A stretch of DNA of 64,000 nucleotides from Desulfobacula sp. GTDB taxonomy: Bacteria > Desulfobacterota > Desulfobacteria > Desulfobacterales > Desulfobacteraceae. Each line of letters opens with the position of its first letter. Within the stretch, counting starts at the first letter, position 1. The DNA lies in the NCBI RefSeq assembly GCF_014237455.1, contig NZ_JABZFL010000074.1, positions 1 through 64,000 on the forward strand. Reading direction: 5' to 3'. The translations under genes and the position numbers were made by a program. This document shows positions 1 through 7,596 of this stretch, piece by piece. Under the pieces are notes generated by a model. That model was not told the DNA's origin. It saw nothing but the letters and a program-made list of their open reading frames with translations, and made no database searches.

Positions 1-744
1 TATCAAGGCGGCGGCAATGGGTGTGGAGGATGTGGCACAAACATACATGGGAATTCCTGTTATCAGCATGACCAGCATGGATAAAAATCTGTGATCATTG
101 GCCCAGAGTGTCAGATCATCCGGGAAAAAGAAGGTGATGATACCGGCAATGAAGATTCCGATAATAAAGGGCTTTGCAATATCGGTGAGCAATTCTCCAT
201 AAGCATATTTAATGCCTCTCATCAGTTTTTCAGACAGGGGCTCATTCTTTTTTGGTGCAACTGCACAACAGTTTGATGCGCAGCCTCATCCGCCAGTCTC
301 TTTTTTCATATCCTGTTTATTGGGCGTATCATCGGTCCCAAAAAAGTTTTGGGCAATTCCTGTTGAAATTGCGGTAATAAATCCGGCAACGGGTCGAATC
401 ACTGTCATGATCGGGTCCAGCATGGCCCAGGAGATGGCAATGGAATCCACACCGGATTCGGGTGTGGCAATCATAAAAGATAAGGCGGCCCCATTATTGG
501 CCCCCTGCTTTTTAAGGCCCGTGGCAACAGGAACAACACCACAGGAACATAAAGGAATGGGGATGCCGAAGAGAGCCGATAAAACGACCGGTTTTATTTT
601 ACCGGTTCCAAGGTATTGTTTTATTTTGTCGGCTTTAAAAAAAACATACAGGATGCCCGCGACAAAAAAGCCAAACAGCATATAGATTGCAACATCCAGA
701 TAAATATGCCAGGATTCTTTTAAAATTTCATATATAACTGCCAT
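1..744 (-). CDS. ArsP/SO_0444-type permease, selenoprotein candidate (3' end beyond window)
   Basis: Membrane permease of the DUF318/ArsP family, related to predicted metal or organoarsenical exporters. Residues 1-152 hold several membrane segments and the motif PIPLCSCGVVP typical of the family. The frame meets a TGA at 286-288 (codon 153) and then stays open, with convincing membrane-protein sequence, to the left edge of the window. The residues around the TGA read GG-U-GCASNCCA, a Cys-rich loop between the two halves of the permease, where metal ligands are expected. I read the TGA as selenocysteine; a true stop would truncate the protein after its first half. It lies 19 bp downstream of an ArsR-type metalloregulator gene on the same strand, so metal- or arsenic-induced efflux is the likely job. 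The 3' end lies outside the window. Confidence 0.72.
286..288 (-). other. In-frame UGA, probable selenocysteine codon
   Basis: On the minus strand the codon sits in GGC GGA TGA GGC TGC, and the protein after it is family-like. The mRNA just downstream can fold into a 7-bp hairpin (CUGCGCA paired with UGUGCAG) or a competing smaller one (AACUG-UUGUG-CAGUU). Either could serve as a bacterial SECIS, but neither is a clean match, so this site rests mainly on the open frame and the Cys-rich context. Confidence 0.6.
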
Positions 745-763
745 GGTGGCTCTATCCTCAATT

Positions 764-1108
764 TCAATGTCTGACGTGGTTAAGACTCATGTGAATCAGT
801 GAGATGACATGATCATCATCAATAGAGTAGTAAATGATTTTACCTTCTCTGCGGTTCTTTACAATTTTCATTGTCCTTAATATGCGAAGCTGATGGGAGA
901 TGGCAGAATCGGTCTGGCCACAAATAACGGCAATGTCGCACACGCAATGTTCCTGGTTTAAGAGCGCGAGAACGATTTTAAGCCTGGACGGATCACCTAA
1001 CGCTTTAAATATATCAACCATCTGCCCGATATCTTCCTGTTGGGGAATGGTTTCTACAGTCTCTCTTACTTTTTTTTCGTTAATACATTTTTCAGCACAT
1101 ATATCCAT
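764..1108 (-). CDS. ArsR/SmtB-family metal-sensing repressor
   Basis: Winged-helix repressor of 114 residues that should release DNA when metal or metalloid binds. Cys4 and Cys8 near the N terminus plus the CVC motif (Cys55, Cys57) at the start of the recognition region match the CadC/SmtB alpha3N metal site. The C-terminal run with Asp98, His100, His111 and His114 resembles the alpha5 zinc site. The recognition helix reads TDSAISHQLRILR. A GAGGTG ribosome site precedes the ATG. The gene is upstream of, and co-oriented with, the permease, and a perfect inverted repeat lies just upstream of its start, suggesting autoregulation of the pair. The inducing ion cannot be told from sequence. Confidence 0.88.
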   Translation of the reverse strand: MDICAEKCINEKKVRETVETIPQQEDIGQMVDIFKALGDPSRLKIVLALLNQEHCVCDIAVICGQTDSAISHQLRILRTMKIVKNRREGKIIYYSIDDDHVISLIHMSLNHVRH

Positions 1109-1124
1109 TTAACACCTCTTCATT

Positions 1125-1138
1125 TGAACATTTGTTCA
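1125..1138. promoter_or_regulatory. Operator-like inverted repeat upstream of arsR-type gene
   Basis: TGAACA-TT-TGTTCA is a perfect 6-2-6 palindrome 17 bp upstream of the regulator start codon. It has the size and symmetry of ArsR/SmtB operators and is the obvious binding site for the adjacent repressor. Confidence 0.55.
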
Positions 1139-1337
1139 TATGTTAATTCGATTTCTGTTCTTTGTCAATAAAAAAAGAATAAAAAAAAGTTTAAAGGGAT
1201 ATTTTGCTGGATCAGTCTGAAGGTATCTGATGTCAGTCTTGTTATGGGAGATGGGAAAATTTTGGTTGTCACAATACGGATTAAAGTATATATTTATTAG
1301 TTTGAATATGAGGTTAAAATTAGAGAAGGAGCAATGA

Positions 1338-2138
1338 ATGTTACAACCGCTGTTTATCAAAGCCACAAGCCTTTCAGATGCCTGGTTTCAAACCCTTTAC
1401 AGATGTGTGGAGCAGGGCAGAGCCTTTACCATCAATCGAGGATCATTTGAAGGACAGAAAAGACTTGAATTTGATTTTATCACCCTTCATATCACCCACC
1501 CGTCAAGTATTCCCCTGCTGCCCAAGGTAAACCCGGCACTGGGATTTCCTGATCCTGTGGAAGACGGCTACCTGGATGATTACCTGCCGTATCTCATGAC
1601 GGGTGAGGAAAAACAAGGAGAGTCCTATACCTATGGACAGCGGATGTGTAAGTGTGATGTGGAGTATCTGCCCGATGATTATAAAAAATTAACGGAAATC
1701 CTGGTCCAGGAAAGCGACATCTGGGAAGACAGAAATATTTTAATTGAGGAAAACGGCAGATACTTTGTGAACCAGATGGAAATGATGATCTGGACCTATA
1801 AAAACAAGGGGCACAGGAACAACCAGATGATACTACAGGTGGGAAATCCATCTGATATGATTTTGATAGATCCGCCCTGCCTTAGACATATCGATACAAG
1901 AATCCAGGATGGAAAGCTTCACTTTTTCCCTTATTTCAGATCCTGGGATTTATTTGGCGGGTTTCCTGCCAACCTTGCTGCCATTGAAATGATGAAACAA
2001 TATTGTGCCGAGCAGATCGGGGTTGAAAACGGTGAGATAATTGCATCCTCCAAAGGGCTTCATATTTACGATTATGTGTTTGAAATTGCTGAAGCTATCA
2101 GGGGCCGTTCCATGGATGAATTTCGGGATATGTCTTAA
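1338..2138 (+). CDS. thyA: Thymidylate synthase, archaeal-type
   Basis: Likely methylates dUMP to dTMP with methylene-tetrahydrofolate in the cytoplasm. The second half carries the ThyA signatures: nucleophile Cys181 in DPPCL, Arg201-Ser202 in YFRSWDL for phosphate binding, GFPANLA (about 208-214) and the C-terminal LHIYDY (241-246) that contacts the nucleotide. Overall spacing fits the methanogen-type thymidylate synthases better than the E. coli enzyme. At 266 residues it is close to family length. The ATG at 1338 is chosen because AAGGAG sits at 1326-1331; an ATG at 1334 is out of frame. A dCMP or dUMP hydroxymethylase activity is possible within the superfamily. Confidence 0.75.
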   Translation: MLQPLFIKATSLSDAWFQTLYRCVEQGRAFTINRGSFEGQKRLEFDFITLHITHPSSIPLLPKVNPALGFPDPVEDGYLDDYLPYLMTGEEKQGESYTYGQRMCKCDVEYLPDDYKKLTEILVQESDIWEDRNILIEENGRYFVNQMEMMIWTYKNKGHRNNQMILQVGNPSDMILIDPPCLRHIDTRIQDGKLHFFPYFRSWDLFGGFPANLAAIEMMKQYCAEQIGVENGEIIASSKGLHIYDYVFEIAEAIRGRSMDEFRDMS

Positions 2139-2334
2139 GAATCAATTTTAAGCACCATTCACTTGGACAACTAAATTTTTGTGACAATTCGATGTTTTGG
2201 CGGCTCAGTTGTTCAAAGGCTTCGAATTATGTTTACATACGCCCTGCTATGATCTATAAACAAAACCCATGTAACAAAAAAGTACAGGTTGCATGTTTTT
2301 TAAAGAAACAGCTTTACAGGATTAAATGTTCCAT

Positions 2335-3887
2335 ATGGAATTCAGGGCTATTATTATCATCCTTCTTTTTTTGCCGGGAGTATCAGCCTGTTTCTGTCTC
2401 TTTATTCCATTAAATTAAGATCTTCTCTTTTAACAAGATCCTTTTGTTTTCTGGCAGCTGCTACAGCTGTTTATGCTTTTGGCTATGGGTTTGAGCTTGC
2501 AAGCTCGACCCTTTCCGGCATGCTTTTCTGGTCGAAAATCCAGTATATTGGGATTTCTATTCTTCCAGGGCTGGTGCTGGTGGTTGCCATCTGTTATACA
2601 GGCCAGAAAAAATGGCAGACCCGTCGTCAGCTGATGGTAATTTTCATTATTCCCCTGATTACCCTGGTATCAAGGGGATTAAATGATTTTCATCATCTGT
2701 TTTATAAAACTGCATCCATAAATACAGCCCCCCCCTTTCCCATGCTGAAATTTGACATCGGGCCTTTTTATCTGCTGCATGTTTTTTATGCTAATATTAC
2801 TTTAATTATCACCACGATATTGTTTGTCCGATTTTTTATCCGTGCCGCCCCTTTTTATCGAAATCAGACAATTATCATGCTGGTGGCCACTTTCATACAA
2901 TGGCTCGGATTTATCATTTATCTTTTTGTGGATATTCCGTGGAACCTTGATATTAATCCGATTTTATTTGCTGTCAGTGTTCCTGTATATGCTCTTGGCA
3001 TATTCAGATTTGCTCTTTTCGATCTTGTACCGGTTGCACGGGATACAGTGTTTGAGGGGTTGAAAGATGGTATCCTTGTCCTGGATCTGGAGAACCGGCT
3101 GGTGGATTTTAATTCGGTATGTAAAAAAATTTTTCCGGATATTTCAAAACAATATATCGGATCTGATATTAGTACGATACCGGGGAACCCCCATAAAATT
3201 AATGAGATACTTTCTTCGAACACGTCCCCGCAAGTGGATGTTTCAATCATGGAAAAAAACAAAACTCTCTATTTCCATTTATCCACATCTGCTCTTTTCG
3301 ATGCAGAAAACAAAAAGGTAGGAACCATTATCACCTTCAACGATATTACCCTGCAAAAGAACATGATGATCAAACTGGAAAAAATGGCATCTCGGGATGA
3401 ATTGACCAATATTTATAACCGGCGTTATCTAATCTCCCTTTTGGAAATTGAAGTCGCAAAAGCAAAAAGGATGGATAGGCCGATATCCATACTGTTGATT
3501 GATTTGGACCATTTTAAAGCTGTAAACGATAAATTCGGCCATCCTTTCGGCGATAAGGTTTTAAGGGCATTTGCCCGGATCGTGAAGGAAAATATACGTA
3601 ACATCGACATATTCGGTCGGTATGGTGGTGATGAGTTTGCCATCATCCTGCCGGAGACAAGTTCCAAGACAGCCTTTGCCATAGCTGACCGTATACGTGA
3701 AAGCATTTGCAGGGATCTCTTGGCCATTGATGGCAAGCAAATAAATCTGACCGTCAGTGTAGGGATTTTCGGAACCGCAGAAAATCGATCCATCTCCCTT
3801 GATGAGCTTTTTGATTTTGCAGACAAAGCCCTTTACAAGGCAAAAAATATGGGGCGGAATAGAACTTTTTTCCACGAAGAGGTTTGA
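2335..3887 (+). CDS. Membrane diguanylate cyclase (7TM-PAS-GGDEF) with apparent 5' frameshift
   Basis: Synthesises cyclic di-GMP. The uninterrupted part begins at the ATG at 2520. It has a histidine-kinase-type 7TM sensor region (roughly residues 1-165 from 2520), a PAS domain (about 175-285) and a GGDEF domain with GGDEF at 369-373. RNID at 360-363 is an intact inhibitory I-site. Codons upstream of 2520 in the same frame continue with good membrane sequence (SLFLSLYSIKLRSS) back to about 2375, so 2520 is not the true start. From the ATG at 2335 a different frame reads MEFRAIIIILLF. The two frames join perfectly if one T is added to the T7 tract at 2366-2372. The cause could be a sequencing error, real inactivation, or slippage in the tract. 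Confidence 0.8.
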
Positions 3888-3902
3888 TTTCGTTAATCAT
3901 CT

Positions 3903-4280
3903 CTATTCCGTCAGTTTACCCTTTAATAAATCCGCCAGCCCGGCAAACGGGGTATCGCCGCCACCATGTTCCGAAGAATTGTCGGGCACCTCATGGTCAT
4001 AGGCATCGGCAACCTGGTCCCGGGAGTGTTCATTGTCGTGGCAGTAAATGCACAGCAGCTCCCAGTTGCTGCCGTCCGGAGGATTGTTGTCATGGTTGTG
4101 ATCTTTATGGTGTACGGTCAACTCGCTCAGACGTTTTCCGCTGAACTCGCGGCCACAATGGCCGCAGATCCAGGGGAAAAGCTTGAGAGCTCTCTCCCGG
4201 TAAGTGTTTTCACGATCTTTTTTAAACTGAAGCGCCTCTGAGACAGTCAGATTGGCAGTGTTCTTGTCCTTCAAAGACAT
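3903..4280 (-). CDS. yajD: HNH endonuclease, YajD-like
   Basis: Small predicted metal-dependent HNH nuclease of 125 residues, convergent with the diguanylate cyclase gene. CGHCGREF and CIYCHDNEH supply the zinc-binding Cys pairs, and LTVHHKDHNHDNN is the HNH catalytic segment, followed by NWELLC. This order (Cys pair, HH-D-N, N-LL-C-CH) is that of the YajD family. A GGGAGAA ribosome site precedes the ATG. The acidic, Gly-rich C-terminal tail after residue 90 is unlikely to be catalytic. Cellular role of YajD is unknown; I see no phage or restriction gene directly beside it, though remnants of a DNA methyltransferase lie about 0.8 kb away. Confidence 0.8.
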   Translation of the reverse strand: MSLKDKNTANLTVSEALQFKKDRENTYRERALKLFPWICGHCGREFSGKRLSELTVHHKDHNHDNNPPDGSNWELLCIYCHDNEHSRDQVADAYDHEVPDNSSEHGGGDTPFAGLADLLKGKLTE

Positions 4281-4327
4281 ATGTGTTTTCTCCCTTAGAT
4301 ATAGATGATTCGATTCATGGGTTATTT

Positions 4328-4819
4328 TTATTGCAAAATCTGCGGCTCGTCCGCAGTGTCGAAGATAAAGCCATATACGCCAAAGGAAGCCTTTTTTTCT
4401 TTTATAAATTTACCATTTGTATAAGATGACACCACCTGTTCCCAAAACATCAGAGCAGCCTTATTTTTTAATGTGACGGCAACCTCCCAAACACCTGTGA
4501 ACTGTGCAAATACATGTCCGGCCAGCTTACGGCCATACCCTTTTCTTTCATGATTTTTTTGAATGTAGAACTCTGCCACTGCAAACCCGTCAGTATTGAA
4601 CCGCAGGTGTTGATTGACCAGGGCAAAGCCGATGACAGAGTCAAATTCCTTTAGAATGTAAATGTACCGGTCATCTGCCATGGAATATCGTTGTAAATTT
4701 TTCAGTGCGCCTTTACACCACGAATCAACATCATCAATTTCATAAAACTGACTCATATAATCCAGATACTCTCTGAAAATCGGTTTGATTTTGTTTGTTG
4801 TCTTTATTCGGGTTATCAT
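4328..4819 (-). CDS. GNAT-family N-acetyltransferase
   Basis: 163-residue acetyltransferase of the GNAT fold. The acetyl-CoA loop is recognisable in KNHERKGYGRKL (about residues 89-100), preceded by the beta-4 strand FAVAEFYI and followed by VTLKNKAALMFWEQ, the usual motif B. The substrate cannot be predicted. The start codon lies just after a decayed KilA-N gene, so any original operon partner has been lost. Confidence 0.72.
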   Translation of the reverse strand: MITRIKTTNKIKPIFREYLDYMSQFYEIDDVDSWCKGALKNLQRYSMADDRYIYILKEFDSVIGFALVNQHLRFNTDGFAVAEFYIQKNHERKGYGRKLAGHVFAQFTGVWEVAVTLKNKAALMFWEQVVSSYTNGKFIKEKKASFGVYGFIFDTADEPQILQ

Positions 4820-4822
4820 TTT

Positions 4823-5078
4823 TTAGCTTATTTTATAATTATTCAACCCCGCCTGACTTCTAATTATGGCATATTCGCCATAATTAGAAGTCAGGGTTAT
4901 AGATGCGCTCCCATATTCCCAAAAACTCGACTGTATTCCTGTTTCTCAGCCAGTCTGAAATAAAAAAATCTCCATCTTTTGCTTTGAGCATATCGGTCAG
5001 AGAGATGTGGTCTTCGCCATTGACCGATATAATGGTTATTTCAGTATTTTTAACTCTGATTATTTTCGTTTTTTTCAT
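4823..5078 (-). pseudogene. KilA-N domain protein, frameshifted remnant
   Basis: The 64-residue ORF (5078 to 4884) matches the N terminus of KilA-N domain proteins: ISLTDMLKA, then NTVEFLGIWERIYNPDF. It stops at TAA exactly where family members continue. Removing one base (plus-strand position 4886) restores a frame reading NYGEYAIIRSQAG, the normal continuation, until a TAA at 4823-4825 just before the acetyltransferase gene. So the gene is both frameshifted and truncated. Its ATG overlaps the stop of the preceding methyltransferase remnant (ATGA). KilA-N proteins beside DNA methyltransferases are common in mobile restriction loci, which this seems to have been. Confidence 0.75.
4852..4895. 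repeat. Perfect 19-bp inverted repeat with 6-nt loop
   Basis: Left arm 4852-4870, loop ATATTC, right arm 4877-4895; the arms are perfectly complementary. The element lies inside the former KilA-N coding sequence and contains the frameshifting extra base, so it is not simply a terminator. There is no T run beside it, though an RNA hairpin would form. Confidence 0.8.
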
Positions 5079-5343
5079 ACCGATACCTCAATAAACTTCA
5101 TCGTATCGTTGCCAAAAATATCCACCACTTTCACGGCAATCTTGCGCCGCCCCGGGGCTCATCCACCTGCTCAATCACCTGAAACGGCAGCACCACATTG
5201 CAGACCTCTCCACTTTTACCATTCCACACCAGCTCAACTTCTTTCTTATCCTCAAACAACAAAAATCGGTACTTCTCCGGCAACGGCTTATCCGTTTCAA
5301 GATGCTTGATAATATCTCTTATCTCGTTATCGGTCAGTTTCAT
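5075..5343 (-). pseudogene. Remnant of a DNA methyltransferase (Mod-like), internal deletion
   Basis: The first about 65 codons from the ATG at 5343 (MKLTDNEIRDIIKHLE... then VVLPFQVIEQVDEPR) match the N terminus of a group of adenine-specific DNA methyltransferases of restriction systems. After the Pro-Arg-Gly the frame runs into a stop, but another frame starting at the same point reads RRKIAVKVVDIFGNDTM and ends at TGA 5075-5077, which resembles the C terminus of such enzymes. The whole catalytic centre (DPPY and cofactor motifs) is missing. This is therefore a deletion product joining the two ends of one gene with a shift of frame. The family assignment is from memory of the N- and C-terminal motifs. 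Confidence 0.6.
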
Positions 5344-5764
5344 TTTGTTCCTTGGACTCCTTACCCTTATCGTCAATGAATTCCAGCAAGACTCCGTTCA
5401 TCTTTTTGGGGTGAACAAATGCAAATTCACAATCCCGAAACGGACGGGCGTCCCCAATAAAGGGATAATCTTTTTTTTGCAACTCACCCATGGCCTCACG
5501 GGTGTTGTCAACGTTAAAGCTAATTACCATGACGCCTTCGCCTTTTTTCTCTATAAACCTGGCAACATCCCCGTCAGGTGTCGTCGATTCCATCAGCTCA
5601 AAACCAACTTCCCCCACCCAGTACCTGGCAACTTTGATTTTTTCAGATTCATCGATATATTCGTCATCCGGCCTGGATTTGCCTAATACCGGCTCCCAGA
5701 CTTTTCGAGCGTCTTCCAGATTTTTGACCGCAATACAGATATGATCGATTTTATTTACTTTCAT
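5327..5764 (-). CDS. mce: Methylmalonyl-CoA epimerase
   Basis: VOC-fold metalloenzyme that interconverts (R)- and (S)-methylmalonyl-CoA in the propionyl-CoA pathway. The sequence opens with KIDHICIAVKNLEDA, with the first metal His at residue 8; GEVGFELMEST supplies the central strand with the acidic residue, and GVLLEFIDD near residue 130 holds the last metal-binding Glu. The length (145) fits the family. It starts far from other propionate genes here. The last few codons overlap the beginning of the decayed methyltransferase gene. Confidence 0.8.
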   Translation of the reverse strand: MKVNKIDHICIAVKNLEDARKVWEPVLGKSRPDDEYIDESEKIKVARYWVGEVGFELMESTTPDGDVARFIEKKGEGVMVISFNVDNTREAMGELQKKDYPFIGDARPFRDCEFAFVHPKKMNGVLLEFIDDKGKESKEQNETDR

Positions 5765-5985
5765 TTCAGCCCCTGCATTCGGATAAAATTTGACTCATTT
5801 TTACTTTTCAATAATAATTCGAGTATCCGATTTAAAAATTATCGTCAAGAAAAACTTGCATTTTGATGAAATGCCATGGTAATCAGAGCACCTTATTGTC
5901 CGATTAATTGATTTAAAATCAACCGGAATTTTGATATGAATATTCTCTGACGGTGAAGGGTTAATATTTAAAAAGGAAGAACGGC

Positions 5986-6012
5986 ATGAGCAGGAAATTA
6001 AAGCTGCTATGA
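5986..6012 (+). other. Eight-codon upstream ORF (possible leader/coupling ORF)
   Basis: ATG at 5986 is preceded by a good ribosome site (AAAAGGAAGA at 5971-5980). It encodes MSRKLKLL and ends with TGA at 6010-6012, overlapping the ATG (6009) of the methyltransferase gene, which itself lacks a strong ribosome site at the right distance. Translation of the short ORF could deliver ribosomes to the main start. Confidence 0.4.
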
Positions 6013-6659
6013 TTATGGATCAGCAGGCATACTGGGATAAGGCGGCAGTCAAAAAGGAATTTACCACACCCTTTCAGATGGATATTTTAAAACCGCATGT
6101 GTCAAAAGAATCCGTCATCCTGGATGTGGGCTGTGGATATGGCCGAACTCTGAATGAGCTTTATCAGGAAGGGTTTAAGAAAATTTCAGGGATAGATTTT
6201 TCCCAGAAAATGATTGAAAGAGGCAATCGTCTGTATCCTTATCTTGATTTAAAAAAATGCAACCCTGTCTTTTCTTTTGATGACAACACCTTTGATGCAG
6301 TAGTATTGGTTGCAGTTTTGACATGCATTGTGAAAGATGAAAACCAGGACCGGTTGGTGAGTGAGATAGAGCGGGTGTTAAAGCCCGGCGGGAGATTGTA
6401 CATCAATGATTTTTTAATTAACCGGGACTCGCGTAATATTGACAGATATAATGCCTTTAAAGAGGCTTACGGGATATATGGGATATTTGAACTTGATGAG
6501 GGGGCACAGCTTCGGCATCATACGACAGACCATTTGTTTAACCTGACCCGGAATTTTGAGACCATGGAATTTGACACTATTGTGTATACTACCATGAACA
6601 ACCATACATCCAATGGATTTTATTATTTGGGAAAGTTGAAAAGCAAAAGGCATGACTGA
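6009..6659 (+). CDS. Class I SAM-dependent methyltransferase
   Basis: 216-residue methyltransferase. Motif I is VILDVGCGYGRTL (about residues 36-48), the acidic motif II residue is in SGIDFSQKMI, and LKPGGRLYINDF (about 123-134) is the post-motif III strand typical of Methyltransf_11/25 proteins. The substrate is unknown. It starts an apparent three-gene operon with ElaA- and ArfB-like genes (8-bp overlap with the next gene, then directly abutting). Start is 6009 or the next ATG at 6015; an eight-codon ORF overlaps the start. Confidence 0.8.
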   Translation: MIMDQQAYWDKAAVKKEFTTPFQMDILKPHVSKESVILDVGCGYGRTLNELYQEGFKKISGIDFSQKMIERGNRLYPYLDLKKCNPVFSFDDNTFDAVVLVAVLTCIVKDENQDRLVSEIERVLKPGGRLYINDFLINRDSRNIDRYNAFKEAYGIYGIFELDEGAQLRHHTTDHLFNLTRNFETMEFDTIVYTTMNNHTSNGFYYLGKLKSKRHD

Positions 6660-7116
6660 GATTCAATGGAAAATAAAATCATTTAGCCGGCTGGGTATAG
6701 ATGAACTGTATGAACTTTTAAAACTCCGGGTGGATGTGTTTGTGGTAGAGCAGAATTGTCCTTATCCGGAAATGGATGACAAGGACAGGCATCCTGAAAC
6801 CCTGCATTTTGCAGGAAGACGAAAAGACGGGGAACTTATGGCATACTTAAGAATCCTGCCGCCGGGTTTAAGGTTTAAAGAGGTGAGTATTGGCAGGGTG
6901 GTTGTGGCAAAAGAGAGCCGGAGGCAGGGGATCAGTGATATCATGATTAAAAAAGCGCTTGCTCAAATTAATCGCATCTGGCCCAATGAGAATATCCGGA
7001 TCGGTGCTCAGGTGTATTTAAAGAAATTTTATGAATTCCATGGATTTGAGGCAGCATCCGAAAGCTATCTTGAGGACGGGATTCCGCATATTGATATGAT
7101 CAGGATATGGTCGTAA
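6652..7116 (+). CDS. elaA: ElaA-family GNAT acetyltransferase
   Basis: 154 residues matching the ElaA group of GNAT acetyltransferases: LRVDVFVVEQNCPYPEMDDKD near residues 24-44 is the family hallmark, followed by GRVVVAKESRRQGISDIMI for acetyl-CoA binding and AQVYLKKFYEFHGF. The natural substrate is not known. It overlaps the upstream methyltransferase by 8 bp and is followed without gap by arfB, so the three are probably co-translated. Confidence 0.85.
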   Translation: MTEIQWKIKSFSRLGIDELYELLKLRVDVFVVEQNCPYPEMDDKDRHPETLHFAGRRKDGELMAYLRILPPGLRFKEVSIGRVVVAKESRRQGISDIMIKKALAQINRIWPNENIRIGAQVYLKKFYEFHGFEAASESYLEDGIPHIDMIRIWS

Positions 7117-7548
7117 ATGAAAAGCCGGGTGTTGCATATATCGAGCACGGTCAGTATTCCGGATAATGAAATCCGGTTTGAGGCCATCAGAGCTCAGGGG
7201 GCGGGCGGTCAGAACGTGAACAAGGTCTCAACCGCCATACATCTGAGGTTTGATATTCAAAATTCCAGTCTGCCCGATGAGGTTAAAGAAAAAATACTGG
7301 TGCTTAAGGATAAGCGAATCTCAAAGGATGGTATCATTGTTATTAAGGCACAGAAATTTCGCAGCCAGGAAAAAAACAAAGAAGATGCTCTTAACAGGCT
7401 CAAGGCCTTAATTTTAAAATCAATGGTCAAGCAAAAGAAAAGGAGATCGACCCGGCCTTCCGGAAGTGCAAAGAAAAAGCGGTTGGACAAAAAGACAAGA
7501 CATGGCAAACTTAAGCAATTGAGACAAAAGGTGACAAAGGATGATTAA
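7117..7548 (+). CDS. arfB: Alternative ribosome-rescue factor ArfB (YaeJ-type peptidyl-tRNA hydrolase)
   Basis: Releases stalled ribosomes by hydrolysing peptidyl-tRNA. The catalytic GGQ motif is in AQGAGGQNVNKVSTAIHLRF (residues about 26-45). The rest of the domain is normal, and the C-terminal tail from about residue 105 is a run of Lys/Arg (QKKRRSTRPSG, KKKRLDKKTRHGKLKQLRQK), which in ArfB inserts in the empty mRNA channel. Length of 143 fits. The start ATG immediately follows the stop codon of elaA. Confidence 0.92.
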   Translation: MKSRVLHISSTVSIPDNEIRFEAIRAQGAGGQNVNKVSTAIHLRFDIQNSSLPDEVKEKILVLKDKRISKDGIIVIKAQKFRSQEKNKEDALNRLKALILKSMVKQKKRRSTRPSGSAKKKRLDKKTRHGKLKQLRQKVTKDD

Positions 7549-7596
7549 AGGCCGTCGAATGGGCCTGAAAATTTTGATAAAATATTAGGAAAACTC

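Noticed and set aside
212..685. 157-codon plus-strand frame opposite the permease
   Set aside because: Shadow of the selenoprotein permease; it lacks a ribosome site and family resemblance.
2192..2413. 73-codon frame upstream of the diguanylate cyclase
   Set aside because: Different frame from the membrane segments recognised here; no ribosome site.
4884..4886. Possible recoded stop in the KilA-N gene
   Set aside because: The codon is TAA, not TGA, and restoring the frame needs a base removed rather than a stop read through.
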